64,000 nucleotides of DNA from MPNP01 sp965116235 (GTDB taxonomy: Bacteria > Pseudomonadota > Alphaproteobacteria > Rhodobacterales > Rhodobacteraceae): positions 2,728,001-2,792,000 of the forward strand of contig OZ220496.1 in the NCBI GenBank assembly GCA_965116235.1. The letters are read 5' to 3'. This document shows positions 8,295-17,400 of the stretch, piece after piece (within the stretch, counting starts at the first letter, position 1; each line of letters begins with the position of its first letter). The position numbers and the translations under genes were made by a program. The notes beneath the pieces were generated by a model. The model saw only the letters and a program-made list of their open reading frames with translations. It was not told where the DNA came from and did not search any database.

Positions 8295-9587
8295 ATGCAC
8301 GACATCAAGTTCATAAGAGACAATCCGGTGCAATTCGACGAAGGTCTGGCACATCGTGGCCTGCCGGCGATGTCCGCAGACATTGTTGCGCGTGACCGCA
8401 AGAGACGTTCTGAGATTGCGGCGGCGGAAGCGTACAAGAGAGATTCGAATACGCTTTCCAAGCAGGCCGGTATCGCCAAGACCAAGAGAAACGCAGAGGA
8501 ATTTGAAAGCCTTCGGCGTCAGGTCACACAAAGGAAGGAACTTGCAAGCAATCATGCAAAGAGGGCCCGCGAGTTGGAGAGCGAACTCAAGGCTCTGCTG
8601 TTGACCCTTCCCAATCTTCCTTATGCTGACGTTCCTGTTGGCGAAGACGAGACGGCGAATGTGGAAATCAGGCGATGGGGATCTCCGCGCCATTTTCATT
8701 TTGCGCCCCGGGAACATTTTGAAATTCCATCCGTCCAGCATGGCATGGATTTCGCGACTGCCGCCAATGTGTCGGGGTCGCGCTTCGTCTTGCTTTCCGG
8801 CAGCATTGCTCGTTTGCACCGAGCTCTGGCTCAGTTCATGATCGACCTTCACGTCGCGGACCACGGCCTGATTGAGGTCTGGACACCTGTTCTGGTCAAT
8901 TCGGATGCCATGCAGGGAACCGGTCAGTTACCGAAATTTGCCGAGGATTCCTATTGCACCGAGAATGGCAAGTGGCTGATTCCAACTGCCGAGGTTACCC
9001 TGACCAACATTGTCCGTGAGCGGCTAGTCAGCGAGGATTACTTGCCCCGTCGATATTGCGCTCACACGCAATGCTTTCGCTCGGAAGCCGGTTCGGCCGG
9101 CAAGGACACGGCCGGAATGCTCAGACAGCATCAGTTTGAAAAAGTCGAGATGGTGTCAATTACCAAGCCGGAAACCAGTGATGAAGAACAGCAACGCATG
9201 CTTCGATGCGCGGAGACAGTGCTCGAAAAGCTGGAGTTGCCGTACAGAACCGTAATCCTATGCACAGGAGACATGGGCTTTGGAGCCCGTCGAACCTTTG
9301 ACATCGAGGTGTGGCTTCCCGGACAAGACAATTATCGCGAAATCAGTTCCATATCGACGTGCGGTGATTTTCAGGCCCGACGCATGAATGCCCGATATCG
9401 CCCAAGGGACAGGAAGGGCACCGAATTTGTCCATACGCTCAATGGTTCGGGGCTTGCCGTAGGTCGAACTCTCATCGCAGTACTGGAGAACGGCCAGCAG
9501 GACGATGGCAGCATTCGTCTTCCCGGGGTTCTGGCGCGATATCTCGATGGTCATACGACCATCCGGCCTGATGGTCAGCTGGACTGA
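8295..9587 (+). CDS. serS: Serine--tRNA ligase
   Basis: A 430-aa class II aminoacyl-tRNA synthetase that charges tRNA-Ser with serine. The N-terminal coiled-coil arm (about 30-105) is rich in Glu, Lys and Arg. The catalytic domain carries motif 2 text (CFRSEAGSAGKDTAGMLRQH) and motif 3 (NGSGLAVGRTLIA). The start is ATG 8295 (MHDIKFIRDNP), the conserved N terminus; the open frame runs 57 bp further upstream but that extension has no family match. SurE follows after 25 bp, giving a serS-surE-pcm-nlpD run. Confidence 0.96.
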   Translation: MHDIKFIRDNPVQFDEGLAHRGLPAMSADIVARDRKRRSEIAAAEAYKRDSNTLSKQAGIAKTKRNAEEFESLRRQVTQRKELASNHAKRARELESELKALLLTLPNLPYADVPVGEDETANVEIRRWGSPRHFHFAPREHFEIPSVQHGMDFATAANVSGSRFVLLSGSIARLHRALAQFMIDLHVADHGLIEVWTPVLVNSDAMQGTGQLPKFAEDSYCTENGKWLIPTAEVTLTNIVRERLVSEDYLPRRYCAHTQCFRSEAGSAGKDTAGMLRQHQFEKVEMVSITKPETSDEEQQRMLRCAETVLEKLELPYRTVILCTGDMGFGARRTFDIEVWLPGQDNYREISSISTCGDFQARRMNARYRPRDRKGTEFVHTLNGSGLAVGRTLIAVLENGQQDDGSIRLPGVLARYLDGHTTIRPDGQLD

Positions 9588-9612
9588 ACCATCTCAAACC
9601 TAAGCCGTGCCA

Positions 9613-10410
9613 ATGCGAATACTTTTAACCAATGACGATGGATACGATGCCCCGGGACTGAAGCTGATTCAATCCGTTGCTAAGGAATTGGCTGGTCCAA
9701 GAGGGGAAGTGTGGACTGTCGCTCCCGAAACGGAAAGGTCTGGAACCGGACACTGCATCAGTTATGTTCAACCATTTCGTATCCAACAGATTGATTCCTT
9801 CAACTTCAAGGTCGATGGGAATCCTGCCGATTGTGTTCTGGCCGGCATCTATCATGTCATGCCGCATCCACCCGACCTGATTCTCTCCGGGATCAATCGC
9901 GGCAACAACTCCGGAGAAAATACGCTTTATTCGGGAACTGTAGGCGCCGCCATGGAAGGAGCCTTGCAAGGCTTCAAGTCCATCGCTCTGTCACAATATC
10001 TGGGACCAAAGACCAAGAGTCTGCCTGACAAGTTTGATGCAGCCCGGAAACACGCCTTGAACCTGATCCAGCAACTGTATAACTTGTTTCCTTGGGATGC
10101 AGAGTCCTATCGTTTGTTCCTGAACGTGAACTTCCCGCCATGTTCAGGAAGCGATGTCAAGGGAATCAAGTTTGTGCGCCAAGGCTTCAGAGTCAACTCG
10201 GTGTTTTCGGTCGTGGCCCGCATGGCACCAAACGGCAGAAACTTTCTGTTTGTACGAGGCGGCAGTCAGATGTCTGCGGCGGAATCGGACACGGACGTTG
10301 CAACCAATCTGGACGATTACGTTTCCGTCACCCCCATGCGGGCTGATCTCACCGACTATCCGTCATTAACTCAGCTGCAACAGCGATTCTCGGATTGGGA
10401 GGCCATTTAG
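9613..10410 (+). CDS. surE: 5'/3'-nucleotidase SurE
   Basis: A 265-aa metal-dependent phosphatase acting on nucleoside 5'- and 3'-monophosphates. The metal site is seen as LLTNDDGYDAPG at the N terminus, SGTGHCIS (about 40-50) and SGINRGNNSGENTLYSGTVGA (split over two strands in the fold). A GTG lies 6 nt upstream; ATG 9613 is chosen because MRILLTNDDG is the conserved beginning. The stop is immediately followed by the GTG start of pcm, a tight surE-pcm coupling common in proteobacteria. Confidence 0.95.
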   Translation: MRILLTNDDGYDAPGLKLIQSVAKELAGPRGEVWTVAPETERSGTGHCISYVQPFRIQQIDSFNFKVDGNPADCVLAGIYHVMPHPPDLILSGINRGNNSGENTLYSGTVGAAMEGALQGFKSIALSQYLGPKTKSLPDKFDAARKHALNLIQQLYNLFPWDAESYRLFLNVNFPPCSGSDVKGIKFVRQGFRVNSVFSVVARMAPNGRNFLFVRGGSQMSAAESDTDVATNLDDYVSVTPMRADLTDYPSLTQLQQRFSDWEAI

Positions 10411-11034
10411 GTGGAATCTCTGATTGAAGCCATCAAGGACCGGGGCATCGAAGACGCAAACATTCTCGCGGCCATACAAAAAGTGGACCGCGTGGATTTT
10501 GTTCCCGATACCTTCAAGCAATGTGCTTATTCCGACATTCCCTTGTCGATCGGAAGTGGCCAGACGATCAGCCAGCCAACGCTGGTTGGCCTGATGACTG
10601 AAAAACTGTGCGTCAACACTGCCCACCGAGTACTGGAAATCGGTACAGGGTCGGGTTATCAGACCATGGTTCTTTCCTATCTGGCCAAACATGTTTACTC
10701 GGTTGAACGAGTTCGGCGCCTCCATCTGAAGGCTAAAAGTCTCATATTCAGTAAATTCAAGCGAGAAAACATCAGTTTTGTCTGTGGGGACGGAACCTTG
10801 GGCTTGCCCGAAGCGGCCCCATTTGATCGCATAATCGTCACGGCTGCATCGGAAGAAGTTCCACGCAGACTCCTTGAACAACTGAAGACAAATGGTATCA
10901 TGGTTCTGCCTGTTGTTGAGAATGAGTGGGAGCAAAGGCTTGTCGTGATAAGGAAAGTCGAACCGGAAGTTGACTACGAGGAACTTTGTGCTGTCCGTTT
11001 CGTACCCTTACTTGAGGGAGTCGTAAATGATTGA
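10411..11034 (+). CDS. pcm: Protein-L-isoaspartate O-methyltransferase
   Basis: A 207-aa SAM-dependent methyltransferase that repairs isoaspartyl residues in aged proteins. It shows the substrate loop SGQTISQPTLVGLM, motif I (VLEIGTGSGYQT) and the post-I acidic end SVER. The start is GTG, placed directly against the surE stop with no spacer. The next gene overlaps by 8 bp. The usual neighbours surE and nlpD are present, which supports the call. Cytoplasmic: no signal peptide. Confidence 0.95.
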   Translation: MESLIEAIKDRGIEDANILAAIQKVDRVDFVPDTFKQCAYSDIPLSIGSGQTISQPTLVGLMTEKLCVNTAHRVLEIGTGSGYQTMVLSYLAKHVYSVERVRRLHLKAKSLIFSKFKRENISFVCGDGTLGLPEAAPFDRIIVTAASEEVPRRLLEQLKTNGIMVLPVVENEWEQRLVVIRKVEPEVDYEELCAVRFVPLLEGVVND

Positions 11035-12292
11035 TCGACTGAATAACATTCGCTTAATTTATCGCTCGCGGGAGCATCGGACCGTTTTGACGGGTCTTGT
11101 TTTAATTGCTGCCCTAACCCTTTTGGGTGCTTGCTCCCGGGACTTTCGCGGCGATGTCACAAATGTCAATGCCCAAAGAGTGTCCATGGATGAGTTGAAT
11201 ACTTGGCCTCAACCTGACGCCGATGGCATATTTGTACTGGATGATAGGCGCTATGTAGAAGTCAGAAGAGACGAGACCATAATAGATGTGGCGGCCAGAA
11301 TTGGCGAAGACCCTCAGATCATCTCACGCATAAACCGTATTCGAGTTGATCGTCCCCTCCCGGCCGGCAAGGTATTGGCTTTGCCCAGTGTTGATATCCC
11401 AGAAGCTGCCGCCTCCTCCGTTATCGAGCCACTTGTCGAACCAGAGCCAGCGACAGAAAAAGTGATCAGCAACTTCTTTCGACACACTGTCGAAAAGGGT
11501 GAGACGGTCTACACGATTTCAAAGCTGTATGAGGTCTCGGTACGCACTATTGCAGACTGGAACAAGCTCGGCTCAGATTTTGCCATTGAAGAAGGTGATG
11601 TTCTGCTGATTCCGTCCGTCAGTCAAACTGATGGCGGTGCCGAAGTTGAAGAGGTGACATATCCTGTAGCCCCGTCCAGCGCAGAAACAGATGCCAAGGA
11701 TGAGCAACCGGAACAGCCTGTCTTGGAAACTCCAAGCGGCAACGACAACTCCCCCCAGCACCAGTCCAAGACCACGCAAGCAGAATCAATCGTGATCGGG
11801 ACACTCAGTGCCGTGGAACCTCGTCCGGCCAACTTTCCCTTGAAGAAAACGGAAGAGGTGCCGCCGGCCACACCAGTTGTACAACCTGAGACTCAAAAAG
11901 TGGAACTGAATTGTACTAATTTTCAACCCAGAGACTTTGGCTTTGTCGCGCCGGCAGCCGGAGACATAATGACCGACTATCGGGTTCGCAACAACAAGGG
12001 GATTGATATTTCGACCGAGACCGGTGCTGCAGTTTATGCGGTGGGCGATGGTACGGTCTCTCTCATTCGCAGTTCAAAGGAGAATACAACGGTACTTTTG
12101 ATCCTGCACGACTGCGAAGTGCATACAGTTTACCAAAATCTCACCGGCGTCGCCTTAACTCGAGGTGACAAGGTCAAAGCGGGTCAGCAGATTGGAAGTG
12201 TGGACAGCAAGTTTAACTTCCTCCATTTTGAAGTCAGAATTGGACCGGAACCAACGGATCCAAAAGAGTATCTGCCCGCCGAGGCTTACTAA
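11027..12292 (+). CDS. NlpD-like lipoprotein, LysM plus degenerate M23 domain
   Basis: A 421-aa probable lipoprotein. The hydrophobic segment (20-35) ends in a lipobox LLGAC (Cys about 36). There are two LysM-like modules (about 75-125, and 155-200 beginning HTVEKGETVYTISKLY), a Pro/Glu-rich linker, and a C-terminal M23 domain (about 300-415). The metal ligands of active M23 peptidases are altered: the usual HxxxD is NNKGID, and the usual HLHFE is FLHFE. That matches NlpD/EnvC-type activators, which stimulate cell-wall amidases instead of cutting peptidoglycan. It overlaps pcm by 8 bp, so it is translationally coupled. Confidence 0.87.
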   Translation: MIDRLNNIRLIYRSREHRTVLTGLVLIAALTLLGACSRDFRGDVTNVNAQRVSMDELNTWPQPDADGIFVLDDRRYVEVRRDETIIDVAARIGEDPQIISRINRIRVDRPLPAGKVLALPSVDIPEAAASSVIEPLVEPEPATEKVISNFFRHTVEKGETVYTISKLYEVSVRTIADWNKLGSDFAIEEGDVLLIPSVSQTDGGAEVEEVTYPVAPSSAETDAKDEQPEQPVLETPSGNDNSPQHQSKTTQAESIVIGTLSAVEPRPANFPLKKTEEVPPATPVVQPETQKVELNCTNFQPRDFGFVAPAAGDIMTDYRVRNNKGIDISTETGAAVYAVGDGTVSLIRSSKENTTVLLILHDCEVHTVYQNLTGVALTRGDKVKAGQQIGSVDSKFNFLHFEVRIGPEPTDPKEYLPAEAY

Positions 12293-12389
12293 CTCAATTT
12301 GCAGTTGAAACCACAATTGAGGCCCATCAGCACAGTCATGAGGTGGAACTTGTTCAACTGCTCGTGGATACAATAAAGGTTAACGAGTC

Positions 12390-13136
12390 ATGGCTAAGAA
12401 GGTTGCTCTCATAACTGGAGGTGGCAGTGGCATTGGGCGGGCCGCCGCCATCGCCCTGGCTTCGGTTGGGTACGATTTGATCTTGGTCGGACGGCGGTCC
12501 GAACCTCTTGAAGATACATCCAATTCGTGCAGGAATGTCCGCTGTCTGTGCGTGCCTGCAGATATATCCAAAGAAGAGCAAGTTCGATCGGTGTTTCAAA
12601 CCTTGGATCAGGAATTCGGCCGCCTGGACCTGCTCTTCAACAATGCCGGAATCGGAACGCCGCCCGTTCACGTCAGCGAACTGACTCTGAAGGACTGGAA
12701 TGATTGCGTATCCATCAACCTAACAGGAACCTTTCTGTGCGCAAAATCTGCTTTTAAGCAGATGCGGTCGCAACACCCAAGAGGGGGAAGAATCATCAAC
12801 AATGGTTCCGTATCGGCCCATGTACCCCGTCCCAAAACAATTGCCTACACAGCAACCAAGCATGCCGTTACAGGACTGACCAAGTCACTCTCTCTGGATG
12901 GTCGAGAGTTTGACATTTGCTGTTCACAAATAGACATCGGTAATGCGGATACGATCATGGCTGCAAAATTCAAGGACGGTGTGCCCCAAGCCTCAGGCCA
13001 GATCATGGCGGAACCTGTTTTTGACGTCGAGCACTGCGGAGAAGCCATTGCCTTTATCGCCCAGCTTCCTCTGACCACAAACGTGCAGTTCCTGACAATA
13101 ATGGCTACAAAGATGCCTTACATTGGTCGCGGATGA
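12390..13136 (+). CDS. Short-chain dehydrogenase/reductase
   Basis: A 248-aa classical SDR. It has the NAD(P)-binding GGGSGIGRA (11-19), NNAGIG (about 87-92), the catalytic Ser in NGSVSAH and YTATKHA with the Tyr and Lys. The substrate is unknown; the C-terminal half is not diagnostic. It lies 97 bp after the nlpD-like gene on the same strand and is convergent with the giant gene. It is not part of the usual surE-pcm-nlpD set, so it may be a later insertion. Confidence 0.82.
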   Translation: MAKKVALITGGGSGIGRAAAIALASVGYDLILVGRRSEPLEDTSNSCRNVRCLCVPADISKEEQVRSVFQTLDQEFGRLDLLFNNAGIGTPPVHVSELTLKDWNDCVSINLTGTFLCAKSAFKQMRSQHPRGGRIINNGSVSAHVPRPKTIAYTATKHAVTGLTKSLSLDGREFDICCSQIDIGNADTIMAAKFKDGVPQASGQIMAEPVFDVEHCGEAIAFIAQLPLTTNVQFLTIMATKMPYIGRG

Positions 13137-13322
13137 TCGATCCAAAGATCAACAGAAGATTGATGAAACATCGCCGGCTTCGGAAGTTCGGACCTAACGG
13201 TCAAACCCAAGACATCGAAACGCTTGTACTTTCTTGTCCAGTTCATACAAAAACCAACTCGTTCACGGCCGAAATTCCCTGGACAAATCGCCGATGGGGG
13301 GGGGCAAGCACCGGACTACTTC
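13137..13322. other. Convergent spacer containing a G9C tract
   Basis: Spacer of 186 bp between the SDR and giant-gene stops. It contains nine consecutive G at 13296-13304 followed by C, the inverse of the tract at the other end of the giant gene (26035-26044). No terminator hairpin with a T-run was seen. Confidence 0.6.
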
Positions 13323-14425
13323 TTACCAGTACAAGGTTCCGTTTACCCTGATGCTGTCCACGGCCGACATCCCGGATGGCGTTGTCGCTTCCACGCCCAA
13401 CGCCACCCCGTCGCCCAACCGATACCGGGTGCCCAGGCGCAGCGTATCCGAACCGGCTCCGTCCATGCTCAGTCCCGCATAGGGGGTCAGAACTGCCGGC
13501 AGGCCGGGCCCCGGCAGGCCCACCCCATGACCGATCTCAGCCTCCCACTGGCTGGCGGCTGGACTGCCGGAACCGCTCGGGATCTGTCCCGACGCCGTAC
13601 TGAACAGGGAATCCAGACCGCTGCCCGTTTGCCCCTTGGTCGACTGGACACTCATGTAGGTACCTTCGCCGTTTGTCGCCAGGTCCAGACGCAGCGTGGC
13701 ACTCACGCTCCATTCGTCGCGGTCCCGCTCATGGGCAGCCAGATAGCGGGTCCGGAGTTCAGCCGTCACTCCCGTCTCGGCGTTACGCCATGTCAGGCCG
13801 GCTCCGATCTCCACCCCCGTCCCGCGACCGGCATCGCCATCATCATGACGCACACCCACTTCGACAGCCGGGGTCAAGGTTGCCTGTTCGCCCCAGGCAT
13901 GGTCGTACGATCCCTCCACGGCCAGCCGCAGGCGGGTTGTATTGACCGTAACGGCCGCCAGACCCTCCGCCGCCTCTGCCTGCACCCGGCTGATCGACCC
14001 TTCTCCCTTCAGGGCCAGCCGCATGGCCCCGGTCTCCAGCAGCGAACCCTGTCCGCCGATGGCCAGACCATACTGCGTCAGGCCGGTCGTATGCCGCGTC
14101 TCGTCCGCCTCGACAATCCGCACCGTGCCGCTTCCATAACCCACGCGACCCCATAGGATAAAGCCGTTCGGCCAGAACCGGGCCACATACGGATGGGCCG
14201 AGGTCAGGGTCGTCTTGTGCCACCGCGTCAGGCGGGTGCCATCCGGATCGGTCATCGTGACTTCAACCTCACTCTTGGCGTGGGCTATCGCCAGCCCCGC
14301 CAGCCAGTGCGGACGGATCATCCGATCCAGACCCAGATGGGCCGACCATACATGACCATCCCACGACAGATCGGTCTCGACACCCGACAGTTCCGTCCGT
14401 TCGATGGTGCCCCAGATGGATGGGG
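13323..14425 (-). other. Beta-barrel domain region of the giant protein
   Basis: Residues about 3875-4241. It opens with IWGTIERTEL and contains repeated amphipathic strands such as HPYVARFWPNGFILWGRVGY. The pair HDDGDAG...VEIGAGLTW and the C-terminal aromatic residue are typical of the barrels that end large bacterial repeat proteins. The upstream linker (about 3790-3870) has a helix-like stretch (MASQTQDTVARRIAVR) that could thread the pore. This stretch is distinctly GC-rich: 13381-13440 has 43 G/C in 60. Confidence 0.75.
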
Positions 14426-17400
14426 ACGGAGTGTCGGGATCGACCGGCAACTCGAATGAGGCTCCGTCCAGTACATCGCTCAGCTTCGGACCGGGTTCAA
14501 ACGGACGTCGGGACTGGTCCCACTCGTCCGGAACCGGCTGAGCCGGCAACGCGCCAAGCCGGATTGACCGCGACAAGGTTGGGCCACCCGCCCGCACCGC
14601 AATGCGTCGAGCCACCGTGTCTTGCGTCTGCGATGCCATCACACCCGCCACATGCGGCAGTACAGTGGCATGCATCCGGTCAACCGGAACCGATTGCGCA
14701 ACGGGGGTCGCCGAAACCGCAGCCGATGCCGCACCGCCACCCGAAGGATTGACGGCACGGACCTGAAAGGCATACAGCGTACCATTGGTCAGACCGGTCA
14801 CAATGTGGCGGGTGGTGGTGGCATCCGAGTCGGGCATGCGGGTCCAGTCGTCATAGGTGCCCGATGAGCCAACCTTCTGGCGATACTCCCAGCGGGTGAT
14901 GCTAGCATCGGCCGGATTATTCCAGGTCAGAGTGATCTGAGCATCGCCGACCGTCGCGACGACATCTTCGGGGGCCAACGGCACAGCGTCCAGTGCGATG
15001 GCACCGATGCTGGAGGCCGTGGCTGCCGCTCCCGCCATGGAGGAGGTGTCGGACATCGGGACCGCTGCCGCTTCCAGGCCGACCGCTCCCGACTGTCCCT
15101 CGACGGGCGCTTGCGGCGTGGCCCGAACGCCGCGGGACGGTTGACTGGAACCCACGGCATTGACCGCACGGAGACGGAAGAAATGTCGAATGCCGTTGGT
15201 CAGACCGGTCGCCGTATAGCGAGTGGTGGTGGCACCTGAGTCGGGAATGCGGGTCCAGGGGCCGAAGCGTCCGTCCGTCTCCCGCTGCTGGTACTCCCAG
15301 TGCTGGATGCCGGCATCGTCCGGATCGGACCACGACAGCAGGATCTGACCATCGCCCGCCACCGCCTGAAATCCCGTCGGGCGAGCCGGGGCCCCCGGCG
15401 TGGCCCGAACGCCGCGGGACGGTTGACTGGAACCCACGGCATTGACCGCACGGAGACGGAAGAAATGTCGAATGCCGTTGGTCAGACCGGTCGCCGTATA
15501 GCGAGTGGTGGTGGCACCTGAGTCGGGAATGCGGGTCCAGGGGCCGAAGCGTCCGTCCGTCTCCCGCTGCTGGTACTCCCAGTGCTGGATGCCGGCATCG
15601 TCCGGATCGGACCACGACAGCAGGATCTGACCATCGCCCGCCACCGCCTGAAATCCCGTCGGGCGAGCCGGGGCCCCCGGCGTGGCCCGAACGCCGCGGG
15701 ACGGTTGACTGGAACCCACGGCATTGACCGCACGGAGACGGAAGAAATGTCGAATGCCGTTGGTCAGACCGGTCGCCGTATAGCGAGTGGTGGTGGCACC
15801 TGAGTCGGGAATGCGGGTCCAGGGGCCGAAGCGTCCGTCCGTCTCCCGCTGCTGGTACTCCCAGTGCTGGATGCCGGCATCGTCCGGATCGGACCACGAC
15901 AGCAGGATCTGACCATCGCCCGCCACCGCCTGAAATCCCGTCGGGCGAGCCGGAGCTCCCGGCTTGGCCGAAACCGCGCTGGAAACCAGACCGTTGCCAG
16001 CGCGATTAACGGCCCGAAGGCGGAAAGTTTGGCGCGTGCCGTTGGTCAGGCCCGTCACGACATGCGATGTCGTGCTGGCATCCGAGCCGGGAATGGGGGT
16101 CCAAGAGCCGAAGCGCCCGCTTCTGCCTTGATGCTGGTACTCCCAGCGAACAATGCTGTCATTGCGCGGATGACGCCAGGACAGTTCAACCTGGCCATCG
16201 CCGGGAACTGCCTGAACACCCGCAGGCCGAGCAGGGGCTGGAATGGGCATAGCTGAGACCTCGCTGGAGGCGGCACCGTTGCCCGAAGAGTTGACCGCTC
16301 GGACCTTGAAGAAGTATTCCGTGCCGTTGGTCAGGCCGGTTATGGTGTGAGATGTGGTGTCGGCATCGGAGCCGGCCATGACTGTCCAGTTTCCATAGTT
16401 GCCACTGGATCCCGCCTTTTGCTGATATTCCCATCGTATGATGCTGTCATCGTTCGGACCAATCCAGTTCAGGGTGATCTGGGCATCACCAGCAGTGACA
16501 GTAACGGCGGGTGCATCGGGCACCGGAATGGGTGTGGCCGAGGCTTCGCTGGAGGCGATACCGTTGCCCGACGGGTTGACCGCCCGAACCTTAAAGAAGT
16601 ACTGCATGCCATTGGTCAGGTCGGTGATGGTGTGAGACGTCGTGTCGGCATCGGAACTGGGGATCGGGGTCCAGTTTCCATAGCTGCCGCCAGATCCAGC
16701 CTTTTGCCGATATTCCCATCGTGTGATGCTGTCATCGTTCGGATCGGTCCAGTTCAGGGTGATCTGGGCATCGCCCGCAGCGGCAGTGACGACGGGGGCT
16801 GCCGGGACTGGTATGGGTGTGGCCGAGGCTTCGTTGGAGGCGCTGCCGTTGCCTGACGGGTTGACGGCTCGGACCTTGAAGAAGTATTCCGTGCCATTGG
16901 TCAGGCCGGTGATGATGTGGCGGGTGGTATCCTTGTCGGAGCCGGCCATGGCCGTCCAGTCGCCATAGCTGCCGCTGGATTCCGCCTTTTGCTGATACTC
17001 CCATCGTGTAATGCTGTCATTGTTGGGATCAGTCCAGCTCAAGGTGATCTGTGTGTCGCCAGCAGTGGCCATGACGGCGAGGGTGGCCGGGGCTGGAATG
17101 GGCGTGGCGGAGACTTCGCTGGAAGCAGCACCGTTGCCGGATGGATTGACCGTCCGGACCTTGAAGAAGTATTCCGTGCCGTTAGTCAAGCCGGTTATGG
17201 TGTGGCGGGTGGTGTCCTTGTCGGAGCCGGCCATGGCCGTCCAGTCGCCATAGCTGCCGCTGGATTCAGCCTTTTGCTGGTACTCCCATCGTATGATGCT
17301 GTCGTTGTTGGGATCGGTCCAGCTCAGGGTGACCTGGGCATCGCCCGCAGCGGCGGTGACGGTGGGGGCTGCCGGGACTGGTATGGGCGTGGCCGAGACC

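Noticed and set aside
13224..14156. 310-codon plus-strand frame over the barrel region
   Set aside because: GC-rich antisense reading of the barrel; no family resemblance.
14917..15897. 326-codon minus-strand frame with a triplicated sequence
   Set aside because: It is an alternative frame of the three exact 282-bp copies; the true frame encodes FnIII domains with normal WEY motifs.
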